In this document: piece by piece, positions 14,748-22,919 of the stretch
How positions within the stretch are numbered: position 1 is the first letter of the stretch
Layout of the letters: each line of letters starts with the position of its first letter
Assembly: GCA_902536005.1 (NCBI GenBank)
Contig: CACAVT010000010.1
Location: forward strand, 1 to 33,572
Length of the DNA: 33,572 bases
Direction: 5' to 3'
From: an uncultured Pelagibacteraceae bacterium
GTDB lineage: Bacteria; Pseudomonadota; Alphaproteobacteria; Pelagibacterales; Pelagibacteraceae
The notes under the pieces: model-generated
Told to the model about the DNA's origin: nothing
The model's input: the letters and a program-made list of their open reading frames with translations, nothing else
The model's database searches: none
Made by a program: the position numbers and the translations under genes

Positions 14748-16015
14748 TGAAAAAGATATTAATTTTTTTATCTTTTTTTTTATTTAGTTCTCATATTTCA
14801 GCTGAAATCATTGCATCCAAACTTAGTGGCAATTTAAAAATTGAAGGCTCGGCATCTATAGAAGTGAACTCCACTCCACTCGTTGATGAAAAAAAAATCA
14901 AACAATCTAAAGAAAAATTATTTACAGTTATAAATTTTGCAGAAAATCAATCTACTTTTATTAAAAAAAAAAATAAAAATAGAAAACCTCGAACTAAATT
15001 TAAAGGAGCTCCAGAGGAAATTTATGAAAAGTTCGCAAATAGTGTTGTTTACATTGAAAATGAAAAAGATAGAGGAACTGGATCAGGTTTTTTTATAAAT
15101 CATAAAGGTTTAAAAATAATAACAAATTGGCATGTTGTAGAAACTGCAAAAGATGTAACTATATGTTTAAAAACAGAGGATCTAAATAAAGTGTGTAGTA
15201 CTGATTTTTATACTGGAAAGGTAATTAAAAAAAATAAACAAAAAGACCTTGCAATGATTGAAGTAAAAGGTTTACCTAAGAGAATTGAACCAGTTGAATT
15301 TGGAAAATATAAAGATGTTAAGGTAGGAGAAACAGCTTTTGCTATTGGACACCCAAATGATCTAGTTTGGACATTCAGTGATGGTAGAGTTAGTCAAAAA
15401 AGACCTGACTATAAGTGGACATATAAAAATTCTCGTCACAAAGCAAATACCATTCAGATAAATGTAAATATTAATCCTGGAAATTCAGGTGGTCCATTAT
15501 TTAATAAAAATCAAAAATTAATTGGTGTAAATACTTTTACTACAGAAGGTGAAAATCTTAATTTTGCAATCGCAGTTGATGATTTGATTGAATTTATTAA
15601 TGAAGTTGAACAAAAAGATATAGATTCAAAATATATAAAGAAAAAGAAAAAAGGTAATACTTGGATACAAAAAAAATCTGACAAAGATAAAAAAAGTGGA
15701 ATATCTAAAAAATATCCAGATGCAAAAGAAGTGGATATAAATGAAAATGGCAAAATTGATACATGGTTTTTAGATGAGGACAAAAACGGAAGATACGAAA
15801 AAGCTCTTATTGATCTAAATGAAGATGGAATAATCGAAATAGTAGCTTTTGATGAAAATGAAAACAAGAACTTTGAAATGTTTTTTTATGACAAAGATTT
15901 AGATGGTAATGCAGATGAGGCGGAATTTGATGAAGATGATGATGGTACCATCGATATTATTGCTTATGACTTTAATCAAGATGGTGAATGGGATAAGTTT
16001 AAAGAAGTAGGTTAA
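14747..16015 (+). CDS. Exported trypsin/HtrA-like serine protease with Asp-rich repeats
   Basis: 422 residues, signal peptide with core ILIFLSFFLFSSHISA. The trypsin-like domain (about 90-288) has an intact triad: His129 in TNWHVV, Asp167 in KDLAMIEV and Ser247 in NPGNSGGP. The PDZ domains usual in HtrA/DegP are absent. Instead, after a Lys-rich linker containing NTWIQKKSDK, residues 330-420 form seven 13-residue repeats of the form D-x-[ND]-x-[DN]-G-x-x-[DE], like calcium-binding loops. The start overlaps the caspase-like gene (TAATG), so the two proteases are made together. Both share the WIxKKSDK motif. Probably periplasmic or surface-bound and calcium-dependent; the last point is inference. 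Confidence 0.85.
   Translation: MKKILIFLSFFLFSSHISAEIIASKLSGNLKIEGSASIEVNSTPLVDEKKIKQSKEKLFTVINFAENQSTFIKKKNKNRKPRTKFKGAPEEIYEKFANSVVYIENEKDRGTGSGFFINHKGLKIITNWHVVETAKDVTICLKTEDLNKVCSTDFYTGKVIKKNKQKDLAMIEVKGLPKRIEPVEFGKYKDVKVGETAFAIGHPNDLVWTFSDGRVSQKRPDYKWTYKNSRHKANTIQINVNINPGNSGGPLFNKNQKLIGVNTFTTEGENLNFAIAVDDLIEFINEVEQKDIDSKYIKKKKKGNTWIQKKSDKDKKSGISKKYPDAKEVDINENGKIDTWFLDEDKNGRYEKALIDLNEDGIIEIVAFDENENKNFEMFFYDKDLDGNADEAEFDEDDDGTIDIIAYDFNQDGEWDKFKEVG
15734..16006 (+). repeat. Seven tandem 39-base units encoding 13-residue Asp-rich repeats
   Basis: Units begin at residues 330, 343, 356, 369, 382, 395 and 408: DINENGKID, DEDKNGRYE, DLNEDGIIE, DENENKNFE, DKDLDGNAD, DEDDDGTID, DFNQDGEWD, each followed by four residues ending mostly in a hydrophobic or aromatic one. 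Spacing is exactly 13 without gaps. The Asp/Asn/Gly pattern matches calcium loops of EF-hand, dockerin or thrombospondin-3 type, but without room for EF-hand helices. DNA identity between units is low, so the repeat is old and held by protein selection. Confidence 0.9.
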
Positions 16016-16016
16016 A

Positions 16017-16484
16017 TTAAAATTTAGTATCTATTGTCATTTTAATTTTCATTATTTTATTCTCTAAATCAGTTATTGCTTCGTTAATTTCTTTTTTTTC
16101 CAAAACACTAATTGTCTCCCCTTTATCACTTTTTGGATCTTGAGCATTATGAATCAATTCAGTTAATTTACCATGTAGAATGGTGGAACGTACAAGAATC
16201 TGGCTGATATCTTTTGCTGTAGCTGTTTCTATTTTATCAAATTCTTTTGCTATCATAAATTCATGAGAAGTTAACAAAGGTGGTGCTTTACCTTTTTCAA
16301 TACAGGCTTTATCCAATAAAAATGAATCATTATGATCAATTTGCTGAGGTAAATCAGGATTACTACATTTTCGTATATATGATGCGCCCTTTCCAATAGC
16401 AGCTTTAACTTCTTCTTCATTTAATATCTTTAAAACTTCCATCAAGCCATTTTCTATTGAAGCAGTTTTACGAATTTTAGCCAT
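16017..16484 (-). CDS. Small protein with HTH-like N-terminal half, possible regulator
   Basis: 155 residues, no signal peptide. The first half (KTASIENGLMEVLKIL, then VKAAIGKGASYIRKCSNPD) has the spacing of a helix-turn-helix as in Xre- or phage CII-like proteins: AAIGK as the first helix and SYIRK in the recognition helix. The second half is helical, with HGKLTELIHNA and a coiled-coil-like end. I recall similar proteins of unknown function in alphaproteobacteria. It converges on the protease operon with one base between stop codons, and its start faces the channel gene at 16543. It could regulate neighbours; nothing in the sequence proves that. Confidence 0.55.
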   Translation of the reverse strand: MAKIRKTASIENGLMEVLKILNEEEVKAAIGKGASYIRKCSNPDLPQQIDHNDSFLLDKACIEKGKAPPLLTSHEFMIAKEFDKIETATAKDISQILVRSTILHGKLTELIHNAQDPKSDKGETISVLEKKEINEAITDLENKIMKIKMTIDTKF

Positions 16485-16542
16485 ATAAATTAAATTAAAA
16501 TTTAATTATATTAATTAAAAGATTATTATAAATAAATATTTT

Positions 16543-17994
16543 ATGAAAATATTAGAAAAAGTTATTTTATTTATTGTAATATTAGTTGTTTATCTAAATA
16601 AGGTAAATGCGGATGAAGGTGCTATTTTTCATAATCTAATTAAAGAAAATCATAATCTACAAGAATACCCATTTCTTGAGGAAAGGAATGACATAGGTAT
16701 ATTTTATGAGTTTAAATTCGATGAAGAAAAAAAAATTATAAAGATAAAAAGAAATAAAGATAATTATCCAATATTAAGATTTTCTCTTTTTGAGAAAGAT
16801 AAGATTAAACCTGGTGATGTGGTGATAAAATACAATGAGATTGATTTATCCAAATTAGAAGATGATAAATTAGTAAAGCTCCATAAACAAAATCAAAATG
16901 TAAATCTTAAAATACTAAATGCTAATGATTTAATTAGTCTTAATTCTAACAACTATTTTTTAAATGAAATTAAATTAGTTGGATTCGATTTGGATTACAT
17001 TAATAGAATTGATACAACTAAAGGTGTTTTAGAAATTTCATTTGATGCTTTTTTTCTTAATGAAAGACCTGAGTTTAATAAATATGCAAAAGGTCTTTTA
17101 AGAGATGTGCCTTATTATATTGATCAAGAACTTTTAGATTACCAATTATTTTTACCTATAGAAGAAGTAACATTTTCTGAATACCTAAAAAATGTAGACA
17201 TTAGAACAGAAGCACCAGCAGAATTCTCGTATGATAATGGTTCTGTAAGGACGACAATGAGAGATTATGGTATTGGTGAGTTTAGACAAAAATTTGATTT
17301 TAAAAAATTTCCTTTTGACAAACAAAAACTAATAATAAAGATAAACTCTGGTGCACAAAGTACTTCAAACCCTGAGGTTAACTATCCCCGAGGAGTATCT
17401 TCTGTAACCTTTATTACACCTGATCTTGGTGCTTTTGTGGGATTGATTAAGTATCAAAATACAAATTTACTAAAGGAGCTTGGATGGACATTAATATCTA
17501 CAGATATAGTTAGTGAAGAGGTAATAGATCAAGGTTATTTTGATCCTTATTTAAATACTACTTACGATTATCATGAAAATACAATTAATTTAGTTTTAAA
17601 CATAGAAAGAAATTATGCTCATTATGTATTCAAGATAATAATACCTGTATTTTTAATCTTATCTGTCGCCTGGTCAGTTCTATGGATACCAACATATAAA
17701 TTAGATGCCAGATTAACCACATCTATCGTGGCATTATTAGCTTTAATTGCTTATAATTTTGTCTTTGAAGGCGATATACCTAAATTGGATTATCTTACAG
17801 ATTTAGATAAGTTTATTTTATTGTCGTATGTATTTTGCTGTATACCTACATTCAGCAGTATTGGATTTAGTAGACTCATAAAAAAAACAGATAAATTACA
17901 AATTAAGGCTACAAAAATAAACAGTGTGATAAGAAAATGGGGAGCTGTAATTTATTTACTAATATTTTTACAAATATTTAAACCATTTATATAA
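16543..17994 (+). CDS. Pentameric ligand-gated ion channel with N-terminal PDZ-like region
   Basis: 483 residues. After a signal peptide (core VILFIVILVVYL), residues about 30-125 resemble a PDZ domain (KIKPGDVVIKYNEIDLSKL, then HKQNQNVNLKIL). The extracellular channel domain follows (about 140-355), with FPFDKQ at 256-261, the Cys-loop-family FPFD motif. Four helices close the protein: M1 360-382, M2 386-408 (LDARLTTSIVALLALIAYNF), M3 421-445 and M4 466-481. The Cys-loop cysteines are absent, as in other bacterial channels such as GLIC and ELIC. Ligand and ion selectivity cannot be read. The PDZ-like assignment is from pattern only. Divergent from the HTH-like gene over a 58-base AT-only-like gap. 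Confidence 0.8.
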   Translation: MKILEKVILFIVILVVYLNKVNADEGAIFHNLIKENHNLQEYPFLEERNDIGIFYEFKFDEEKKIIKIKRNKDNYPILRFSLFEKDKIKPGDVVIKYNEIDLSKLEDDKLVKLHKQNQNVNLKILNANDLISLNSNNYFLNEIKLVGFDLDYINRIDTTKGVLEISFDAFFLNERPEFNKYAKGLLRDVPYYIDQELLDYQLFLPIEEVTFSEYLKNVDIRTEAPAEFSYDNGSVRTTMRDYGIGEFRQKFDFKKFPFDKQKLIIKINSGAQSTSNPEVNYPRGVSSVTFITPDLGAFVGLIKYQNTNLLKELGWTLISTDIVSEEVIDQGYFDPYLNTTYDYHENTINLVLNIERNYAHYVFKIIIPVFLILSVAWSVLWIPTYKLDARLTTSIVALLALIAYNFVFEGDIPKLDYLTDLDKFILLSYVFCCIPTFSSIGFSRLIKKTDKLQIKATKINSVIRKWGAVIYLLIFLQIFKPFI

Positions 17995-17996
17995 TT

Positions 17997-18530
17997 TTAA
18001 TTTTTTTTAGATTTTCGATAATCCCATGGCATTTCAAATTTTCCTTGCCATATCCCCTTCTTTTCTTGTTTGGCAAGTATCTCATCTGGTACATATTTTT
18101 TAGAGTATTTTCTAAAAGCAACTGCATGCCCATTTGAGACTAGCCATGAATTTAAATTAGTTTTTCTTTTATAACATTCACCTATAAGTCTTTTGAAATA
18201 GTCGATATCAGAAATTTTACAGGTAATTTTTTGGTTATTTATTTTCTTAGTTAATGCTTCAGTTGATTTTTGACCACAAGAATAATCTTCGTAAAACGTA
18301 AACATAAAAATTGATAAATAAGGTTTTTTACATTTTTGTTTTTTTTCAGGAGCATCTATTCCATCAAGTCTTATTTTAAAAGTATCTATTTTTATAGTGT
18401 CCCCATCTGTAACTTTGGCATAACCTGTAACAGATGTGATTTCTGATGATTTAACATCCTTATAAGTTAGAAAGAAAAATATTAAACAAATTATAAATAA
18501 TAATATTGCTTTTCTTTTTGTAAAAAACAT
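17997..18530 (-). CDS. Membrane-anchored or exported thermonuclease (SNase family)
   Basis: 177 residues. N-terminal hydrophobic segment (AILLFIICLIFFFLTY) acts as signal or anchor. The SNase core shows VTDGDTIKI (residues 40-48), RLDGIDAPE (54-62) with the catalytic Arg and Glu, DYFKRLIGECY (110-120), and the closing KKGIWQGKFEMPWDYR typical of the family. Four Cys (67, 85, 104, 119) fit an exported protein with disulfides. The family hydrolyses DNA and RNA with calcium; in marine bacteria it may help recover phosphorus or defend the envelope, which is inference. The stop is two bases from the convergent channel gene, and it starts 12 bases after the MATE gene ends. Confidence 0.85.
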   Translation of the reverse strand: MFFTKRKAILLFIICLIFFFLTYKDVKSSEITSVTGYAKVTDGDTIKIDTFKIRLDGIDAPEKKQKCKKPYLSIFMFTFYEDYSCGQKSTEALTKKINNQKITCKISDIDYFKRLIGECYKRKTNLNSWLVSNGHAVAFRKYSKKYVPDEILAKQEKKGIWQGKFEMPWDYRKSKKN

Positions 18531-18542
18531 TTTTAAATAATT

Positions 18543-19880
18543 CTAAATACTAACTAATTTATGTTTAATATAATATTTTACATAAAATAGTAAAATCAAT
18601 GATATCAGCCATTGGAAGACTGCCCAAATATAAAAAAAAGTTTTAAAATCTGCATTTAAATACTTTGCAATGTAAAAGGATAAAACTGGAACTAAAACGT
18701 TTCTAGCAATATTATTAACCATTGCTTTCTCAGACTTTTTAAGAGCCATAAAAAATCCATTTGATAAGAAAAATATTGGATAAGCAGGTAAAATAAATGC
18801 AGAAATCTTAAGGTACATTGAGCCATGCATAATTACCTCTGGGTTTGAAGAAAAGAATTTAGGAACAATGTCAGCACTTATAAAAATAACTACACCAGCG
18901 ATTAACATTATAAATAGACCATATTTTATTGAGGTAAAATAGGATTGCTCCACTCTATCGTAATATTTTGCACCAATATTTTGCGCTATTATAGAAATTA
19001 TTGCTGTATTAATTCCTAATATTGGTAACAAAACTACTTGTTCAATTCTTGTGGCAGATCCATACCCTGCTACAGCGTATTCACCAAATAATCCAACATA
19101 TGTAAAAACAACTGTTGCAGCAATAGAATACCCTAATATGGCAATTGTAATTGGCATTGATTGAAAAAAAATATTTTTTAAGAAAAAAAATTTAGCTTTA
19201 AAATGGTCTAAAGTTATTTGTTTAATTCTTTGATTATTTAATATTTTTATAAGAATAATCAACAAAGATACAAATTGAGCAATTAAAGTTGCTATCCCAA
19301 TACCAGTTATTCCTAATGGTGGTATAAATAAAAAACCAAAAATAAAAATTGGATTTAAAATAATGTTTAAGAAAAAAGAAAATATTAGAACATTTCTGTA
19401 AGTTTTAGTATCTCCTTCTGCATGTAAGAATGAATTTAATGCTACTACTAAAATAAATAATATCGTACCTAAAAAAATTACATTTATATATTCGAGCCCA
19501 AGAATTGTAACTTCTTGAGAGGAATTCATTAATAAGAATATCTTTTCACCAAAAACAAATCCTAAAATAGATACAACTATCGAGATTATAATCGAATAAA
19601 TGATTACATTTCCAAAATAACTTAAAACATTTTTTTCGTTTTTTTCACCGATACTACTGCCAATCAATGATGTTCCTGCTACGGTAACTCCAATGGATGT
19701 CGCAATAATCAAAAAATATATCGGAAAAGACTTGCTCAAAGCTGATAAGGCTTCTGGCGATATTTTTCCTGCGTAAAAAGTATCTACGATTGTATAAAGT
19801 GTTTGGAATAAGGTTCCTACACTTGCTGGCACAGCAAGTTTTCTTACTAACAACGAAACTTCATCTTTTAATAAATTCAT
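18543..19880 (-). CDS. MATE-family efflux transporter
   Basis: 445 residues with about twelve hydrophobic helices in two similar halves. The N-terminus (LAVPASVGTLFQTLYTIVDTFYAG) is the MATE signature: conserved P, then the T-D-x-x-x-x-G segment in the first helix. MATE proteins export drugs or metabolites against Na+ or H+. The substrate cannot be told. It lies 14 bases after trhO on the same strand, so it is probably co-transcribed with trhO and the methyltransferase. No truncation seen. Confidence 0.9.
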   Translation of the reverse strand: MNLLKDEVSLLVRKLAVPASVGTLFQTLYTIVDTFYAGKISPEALSALSKSFPIYFLIIATSIGVTVAGTSLIGSSIGEKNEKNVLSYFGNVIIYSIIISIVVSILGFVFGEKIFLLMNSSQEVTILGLEYINVIFLGTILFILVVALNSFLHAEGDTKTYRNVLIFSFFLNIILNPIFIFGFLFIPPLGITGIGIATLIAQFVSLLIILIKILNNQRIKQITLDHFKAKFFFLKNIFFQSMPITIAILGYSIAATVVFTYVGLFGEYAVAGYGSATRIEQVVLLPILGINTAIISIIAQNIGAKYYDRVEQSYFTSIKYGLFIMLIAGVVIFISADIVPKFFSSNPEVIMHGSMYLKISAFILPAYPIFFLSNGFFMALKKSEKAMVNNIARNVLVPVLSFYIAKYLNADFKTFFYIWAVFQWLISLILLFYVKYYIKHKLVSI

Positions 19881-19894
19881 TAATTTAAGATTTG

Positions 19895-20800
19895 TTAATA
19901 CTCTTTTTGGAAGATATGTCTTTTTCCTGCTTCTTTAGCAAGATTAATTTGTTTTTGTCTCATCCTAAATCTTGATTTTTGATGTTCTGTTAGATTATCG
20001 TGACAATTTGGACATGAAACACCCTCTTCATATTTTTTTGATTTTTTATCCTTAAGAGATACAGGCTTCCTACAACCGCTACACATTGAGTAAGAACCAA
20101 CTTTTAGACCATATTTTAAACTAATCCTGTTATCAAAAACAAAGCATTCACCTTTCCATAAACTTTTTTTCTTATTTGTCTTTTTAAGATAATTTAAAAT
20201 TCCACCCTTTAACTGATAAATGTTATTAAACCCTTTATTCTCCAAATATACAGATGCCTTTTCACAACGAATTCCACCAGTACAAAACATAGCTATAGGT
20301 TGATTTTTTTTTAATTTTTTAAGGTATTTTGGAAAATCTCTAAAGTTATCAACGTCAGGATTGATTGCTCCCTTAAATGTTCCAACATCGTACTCAAATG
20401 GTTTTCTCGCATCTATAAGAACAGTATCCTTTTCTTTAATCAGCTTATTCCATTTGATTGGATCTACATGGCTATCTTTTTTCTTTATTCTTTTATTTAA
20501 AGTTAAATTCATAGGAACAACTTCATTTTTAATTTTTACTTTAGGTTTGTGAAATGGTTGGAATGAGCTTTTAGAGACATTGTTGCTATTAAATTCTTTA
20601 AATTTAAGGGTTCTTTTTAAATTGTTAATTGTGAATTTAATATCTGAAGCTTTACCAGAGATAGTTCCATTTACACCTTCTTTAGAGATAATTATCGTGC
20701 CTCTAATGTTTTTCTTTTTTAAAGTTTCTAATAAAACTTTTTGATTTTTCTTTAGATAAGAAATTTTGACAAATTTATAAAAACCAACTACTTCAAACAT
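19895..20800 (-). CDS. trhO: tRNA uridine(34) hydroxylase, rhodanese-like
   Basis: 301 residues. TrhO (formerly YceA) hydroxylates U34 of certain tRNAs, using a rhodanese domain. Visible parts: an N-terminal acylphosphatase-like domain (about 1-95, with SKEGVNGTISG); the rhodanese domain (115-215) with VLIDARKPFEYDVGTFKGA and the active-site loop FCTGGIRCEK, catalytic Cys173; and a C-terminal Zn-ribbon-like pair CSGCRKP and CPNCHDN. The start overlaps the methyltransferase stop by one base (TAATG). Confidence 0.92.
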   Translation of the reverse strand: MFEVVGFYKFVKISYLKKNQKVLLETLKKKNIRGTIIISKEGVNGTISGKASDIKFTINNLKRTLKFKEFNSNNVSKSSFQPFHKPKVKIKNEVVPMNLTLNKRIKKKDSHVDPIKWNKLIKEKDTVLIDARKPFEYDVGTFKGAINPDVDNFRDFPKYLKKLKKNQPIAMFCTGGIRCEKASVYLENKGFNNIYQLKGGILNYLKKTNKKKSLWKGECFVFDNRISLKYGLKVGSYSMCSGCRKPVSLKDKKSKKYEEGVSCPNCHDNLTEHQKSRFRMRQKQINLAKEAGKRHIFQKEY

Positions 20801-21450
20801 TATAATTTTCTACAAACAGTCATTCCATCGCCAAGAGGAATTATTAACTTTTCAACCCTTGTATCCTTTGAGATATGACTATTAAACTCTTTAATATTTT
20901 TAGTAAATTTATCAGTATTGTTTTCATTCACAACTTCTCCATACCATAAAACATTATCAATGATTATTAGACCATTTTTGTTCAATAATTGTAAAGAACG
21001 TTCATAGTATTCAATATAATTCATTTTATCAGCATCAATAAAAACTAAATCAAACTTTTCATTTATAATTTCATCTAAACTTTCTAAAGCAGGTTTAATT
21101 AATGTTTTTATTTTATGGTCTTGCTTAGCTTTTTTAAAAAAATCTGTTGCAACTTTATTAGTTTCTTCATTTTTATCTAAAGCAATTATTTTGCCGTCAT
21201 CTGATAATGCTAAAGCCATAGATAACGTACTTAATCCTGTAAATGTACCTATCTCTAAAATTTTTTTGATATTTGAAATTTTTATAATTAAATGCAGAAA
21301 TTGACTTTGTGAAATTGAGATTTGCATTCTTTTGATATCACCAAGAGAAGTGTTGTAATCAATTATTTCTTTTTGGACTGGATGTAAATTAAATCCATGA
21401 CTTAAAATATACTCTTGGAGTTCTTTAGTTATATTAAGGTCTGAACCCAT
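20800..21450 (-). CDS. SAM-dependent O-methyltransferase (class I, COMT/CCoAOMT-like)
   Basis: 216 residues. SAM-binding motif ILEIGTFTGLS (residues 64-74), then LDKNEE at the end of strand 2 and FDLVFIDADKMNYIEYY, the metal-binding region of the caffeoyl-CoA O-methyltransferase type. IIIDNVLWYGEVV completes the pattern. Close bacterial relatives include TrmR-like tRNA 5-methoxyuridine methyltransferases. TrmR methylates the hydroxyuridine made by TrhO, and the gene is coupled to trhO here (one-base overlap), so a tRNA wobble methyltransferase is an attractive inference. I do not assign the symbol on context alone. Confidence 0.85.
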   Translation of the reverse strand: MGSDLNITKELQEYILSHGFNLHPVQKEIIDYNTSLGDIKRMQISISQSQFLHLIIKISNIKKILEIGTFTGLSTLSMALALSDDGKIIALDKNEETNKVATDFFKKAKQDHKIKTLIKPALESLDEIINEKFDLVFIDADKMNYIEYYERSLQLLNKNGLIIIDNVLWYGEVVNENNTDKFTKNIKEFNSHISKDTRVEKLIIPLGDGMTVCRKL

Positions 21451-21455
21451 AAATT

Positions 21456-22919
21456 CTAAAGTTTTTTCTTTAAAATCTCATTAACTAATTGAGGATTTGC
21501 TTTTCCACCAGAAACTTTCATTACTTGACCTACAAAGAAACCAAATAATTTAACTTTACCTGATTTATATTCGGTAGCTTTGTCTCTGTTGTCATCAATA
21601 ACCTTATCTATCAGTGCCTCAAGTGCTTTTGGATCACTTTCTTGTTTTAAACCTTTTTCTTCAACAATTTTTTGAGGATCTTTGTCACCCTCCATCATTT
21701 GTTCGAAAACTGTTTTTGCAATTTTTCCAGAAATTGTTCCATCCTTAATTAAATTAATTAATTTTGATAAGTTGCCTGCGCTTATAGGGCTTTCAGTTAT
21801 TTCTAAATTTTTTTCATTTAAGGCTGCAAATAATTCTCCAATTATCCAATTTGATGCAAGTTTTACATCCGATTTCTTAATTACATTTTCAAAGTAATTT
21901 GACGTTTCAATATCAGAAACTAAAATATTTGCTTCGTAAGGTGATAGTTTGAATTTTTCTATAAACCTTTTTTTCTTTTCATCTGGTAGCTCTGGAATTT
22001 CTGATTTTAAATTTTCAATAAAATCATCTGAAACTTCTAATGGCAATAAGTCTGGATCTGGAAAATATCTATAATCATGAGCATCTTCTTTTGATCTCAT
22101 TGATCTAGTTTCATTTTTTTTAGTATCAAAAAGTCTTGTTTCTTGATCAATCGTTTGACCATCCTCAATTAAATCAACTTGCCTGTTAGCCTCATATTCA
22201 ATTGCCATCTGCATGAACTTTATTGAGTTAACATTTTTGATCTCACATCGAGTTCCAAACTCTTTTGAACCTTTTTTTCTAACAGATACATTTACATCTG
22301 CTCTCAAAGATCCTTCCTGCATGTTTCCATCGCAGGTGCCTAAATATCTCATTATAGATCTTAATTTTTTAATATATGCATTTACTTCATCTGGGGACCT
22401 TAGGTCGGGTTTACTTACTATTTCCATTAAAGCCACACCTGATCTATTTAAATCAACAAAAGTATTTTTAGGATCTAAATCATGAATGCTTTTACCTGCA
22501 TCTTGTTCCAAGTGTAATCTTTCTATACCTACCTCTTTTTGACCATCTGGCATATCAAGTATTACTTTACCCTCACCTACAATTGGATCTTTAAATTGTG
22601 AGATTTGATACCCTTGAGGCAAGTCGGCATAAAAATAATTTTTTCTATCAAAGACAGATCTCTTGTTGATTTTAGCTTTTAAACCAATTCCTGTTTTGAT
22701 AGCTTGTTTTACGCAATACTCGTTTATTACCGGCAACATTCCTGGAAATGCTGCATCAACTAAACTTACTTGAGTATTTGGCTCAGCTCCAAATTTCGTC
22801 GAGGATGTTGAAAATAATTTTGACTCCGATGTAACTTGCGCATGAACTTCTAAACCAATGACAACTTCATATTGATTATCATGTCTATTAATTAGATATT
22901 CAGATTTGTTCTTACTCAC
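21456..22919 (-). CDS. gatB: Aspartyl/glutamyl-tRNA amidotransferase subunit B
   Basis: 487 residues. Subunit of GatCAB, which turns Glu-tRNA(Gln) and/or Asp-tRNA(Asn) into Gln- or Asn-tRNA. GatB signature features: [12 protein letters not shown] near residue 18, the [15 protein letters not shown] segment, [10 protein letters not shown], and a C-terminal YqeY-like tail domain ([19 protein letters not shown]). The start is GTG at 22919, overlapping the gatA stop as GTGA, so translation is coupled. Full length for the family. Confidence 0.95.
   Translation of the reverse strand: MSKNKSEYLINRHDNQYEVVIGLEVHAQVTSESKLFSTSSTKFGAEPNTQVSLVDAAFPGMLPVINEYCVKQAIKTGIGLKAKINKRSVFDRKNYFYADLPQGYQISQFKDPIVGEGKVILDMPDGQKEVGIERLHLEQDAGKSIHDLDPKNTFVDLNRSGVALMEIVSKPDLRSPDEVNAYIKKLRSIMRYLGTCDGNMQEGSLRADVNVSVRKKGSKEFGTRCEIKNVNSIKFMQMAIEYEANRQVDLIEDGQTIDQETRLFDTKKNETRSMRSKEDAHDYRYFPDPDLLPLEVSDDFIENLKSEIPELPDEKKKRFIEKFKLSPYEANILVSDIETSNYFENVIKKSDVKLASNWIIGELFAALNEKNLEITESPISAGNLSKLINLIKDGTISGKIAKTVFEQMMEGDKDPQKIVEEKGLKQESDPKALEALIDKVIDDNRDKATEYKSGKVKLFGFFVGQVMKVSGGKANPQLVNEILKKKL

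Noticed and set aside
15734..16006. Repeats as true EF-hands
   Set aside because: Units are 13 residues end to end, leaving no room for the flanking helices of an EF-hand.
16490..16505. AT-only inverted repeat TTAAATT-AA-AATTTAA before the channel gene
   Set aside because: It has no G or C, is short, and such repeats are common by chance in this DNA.
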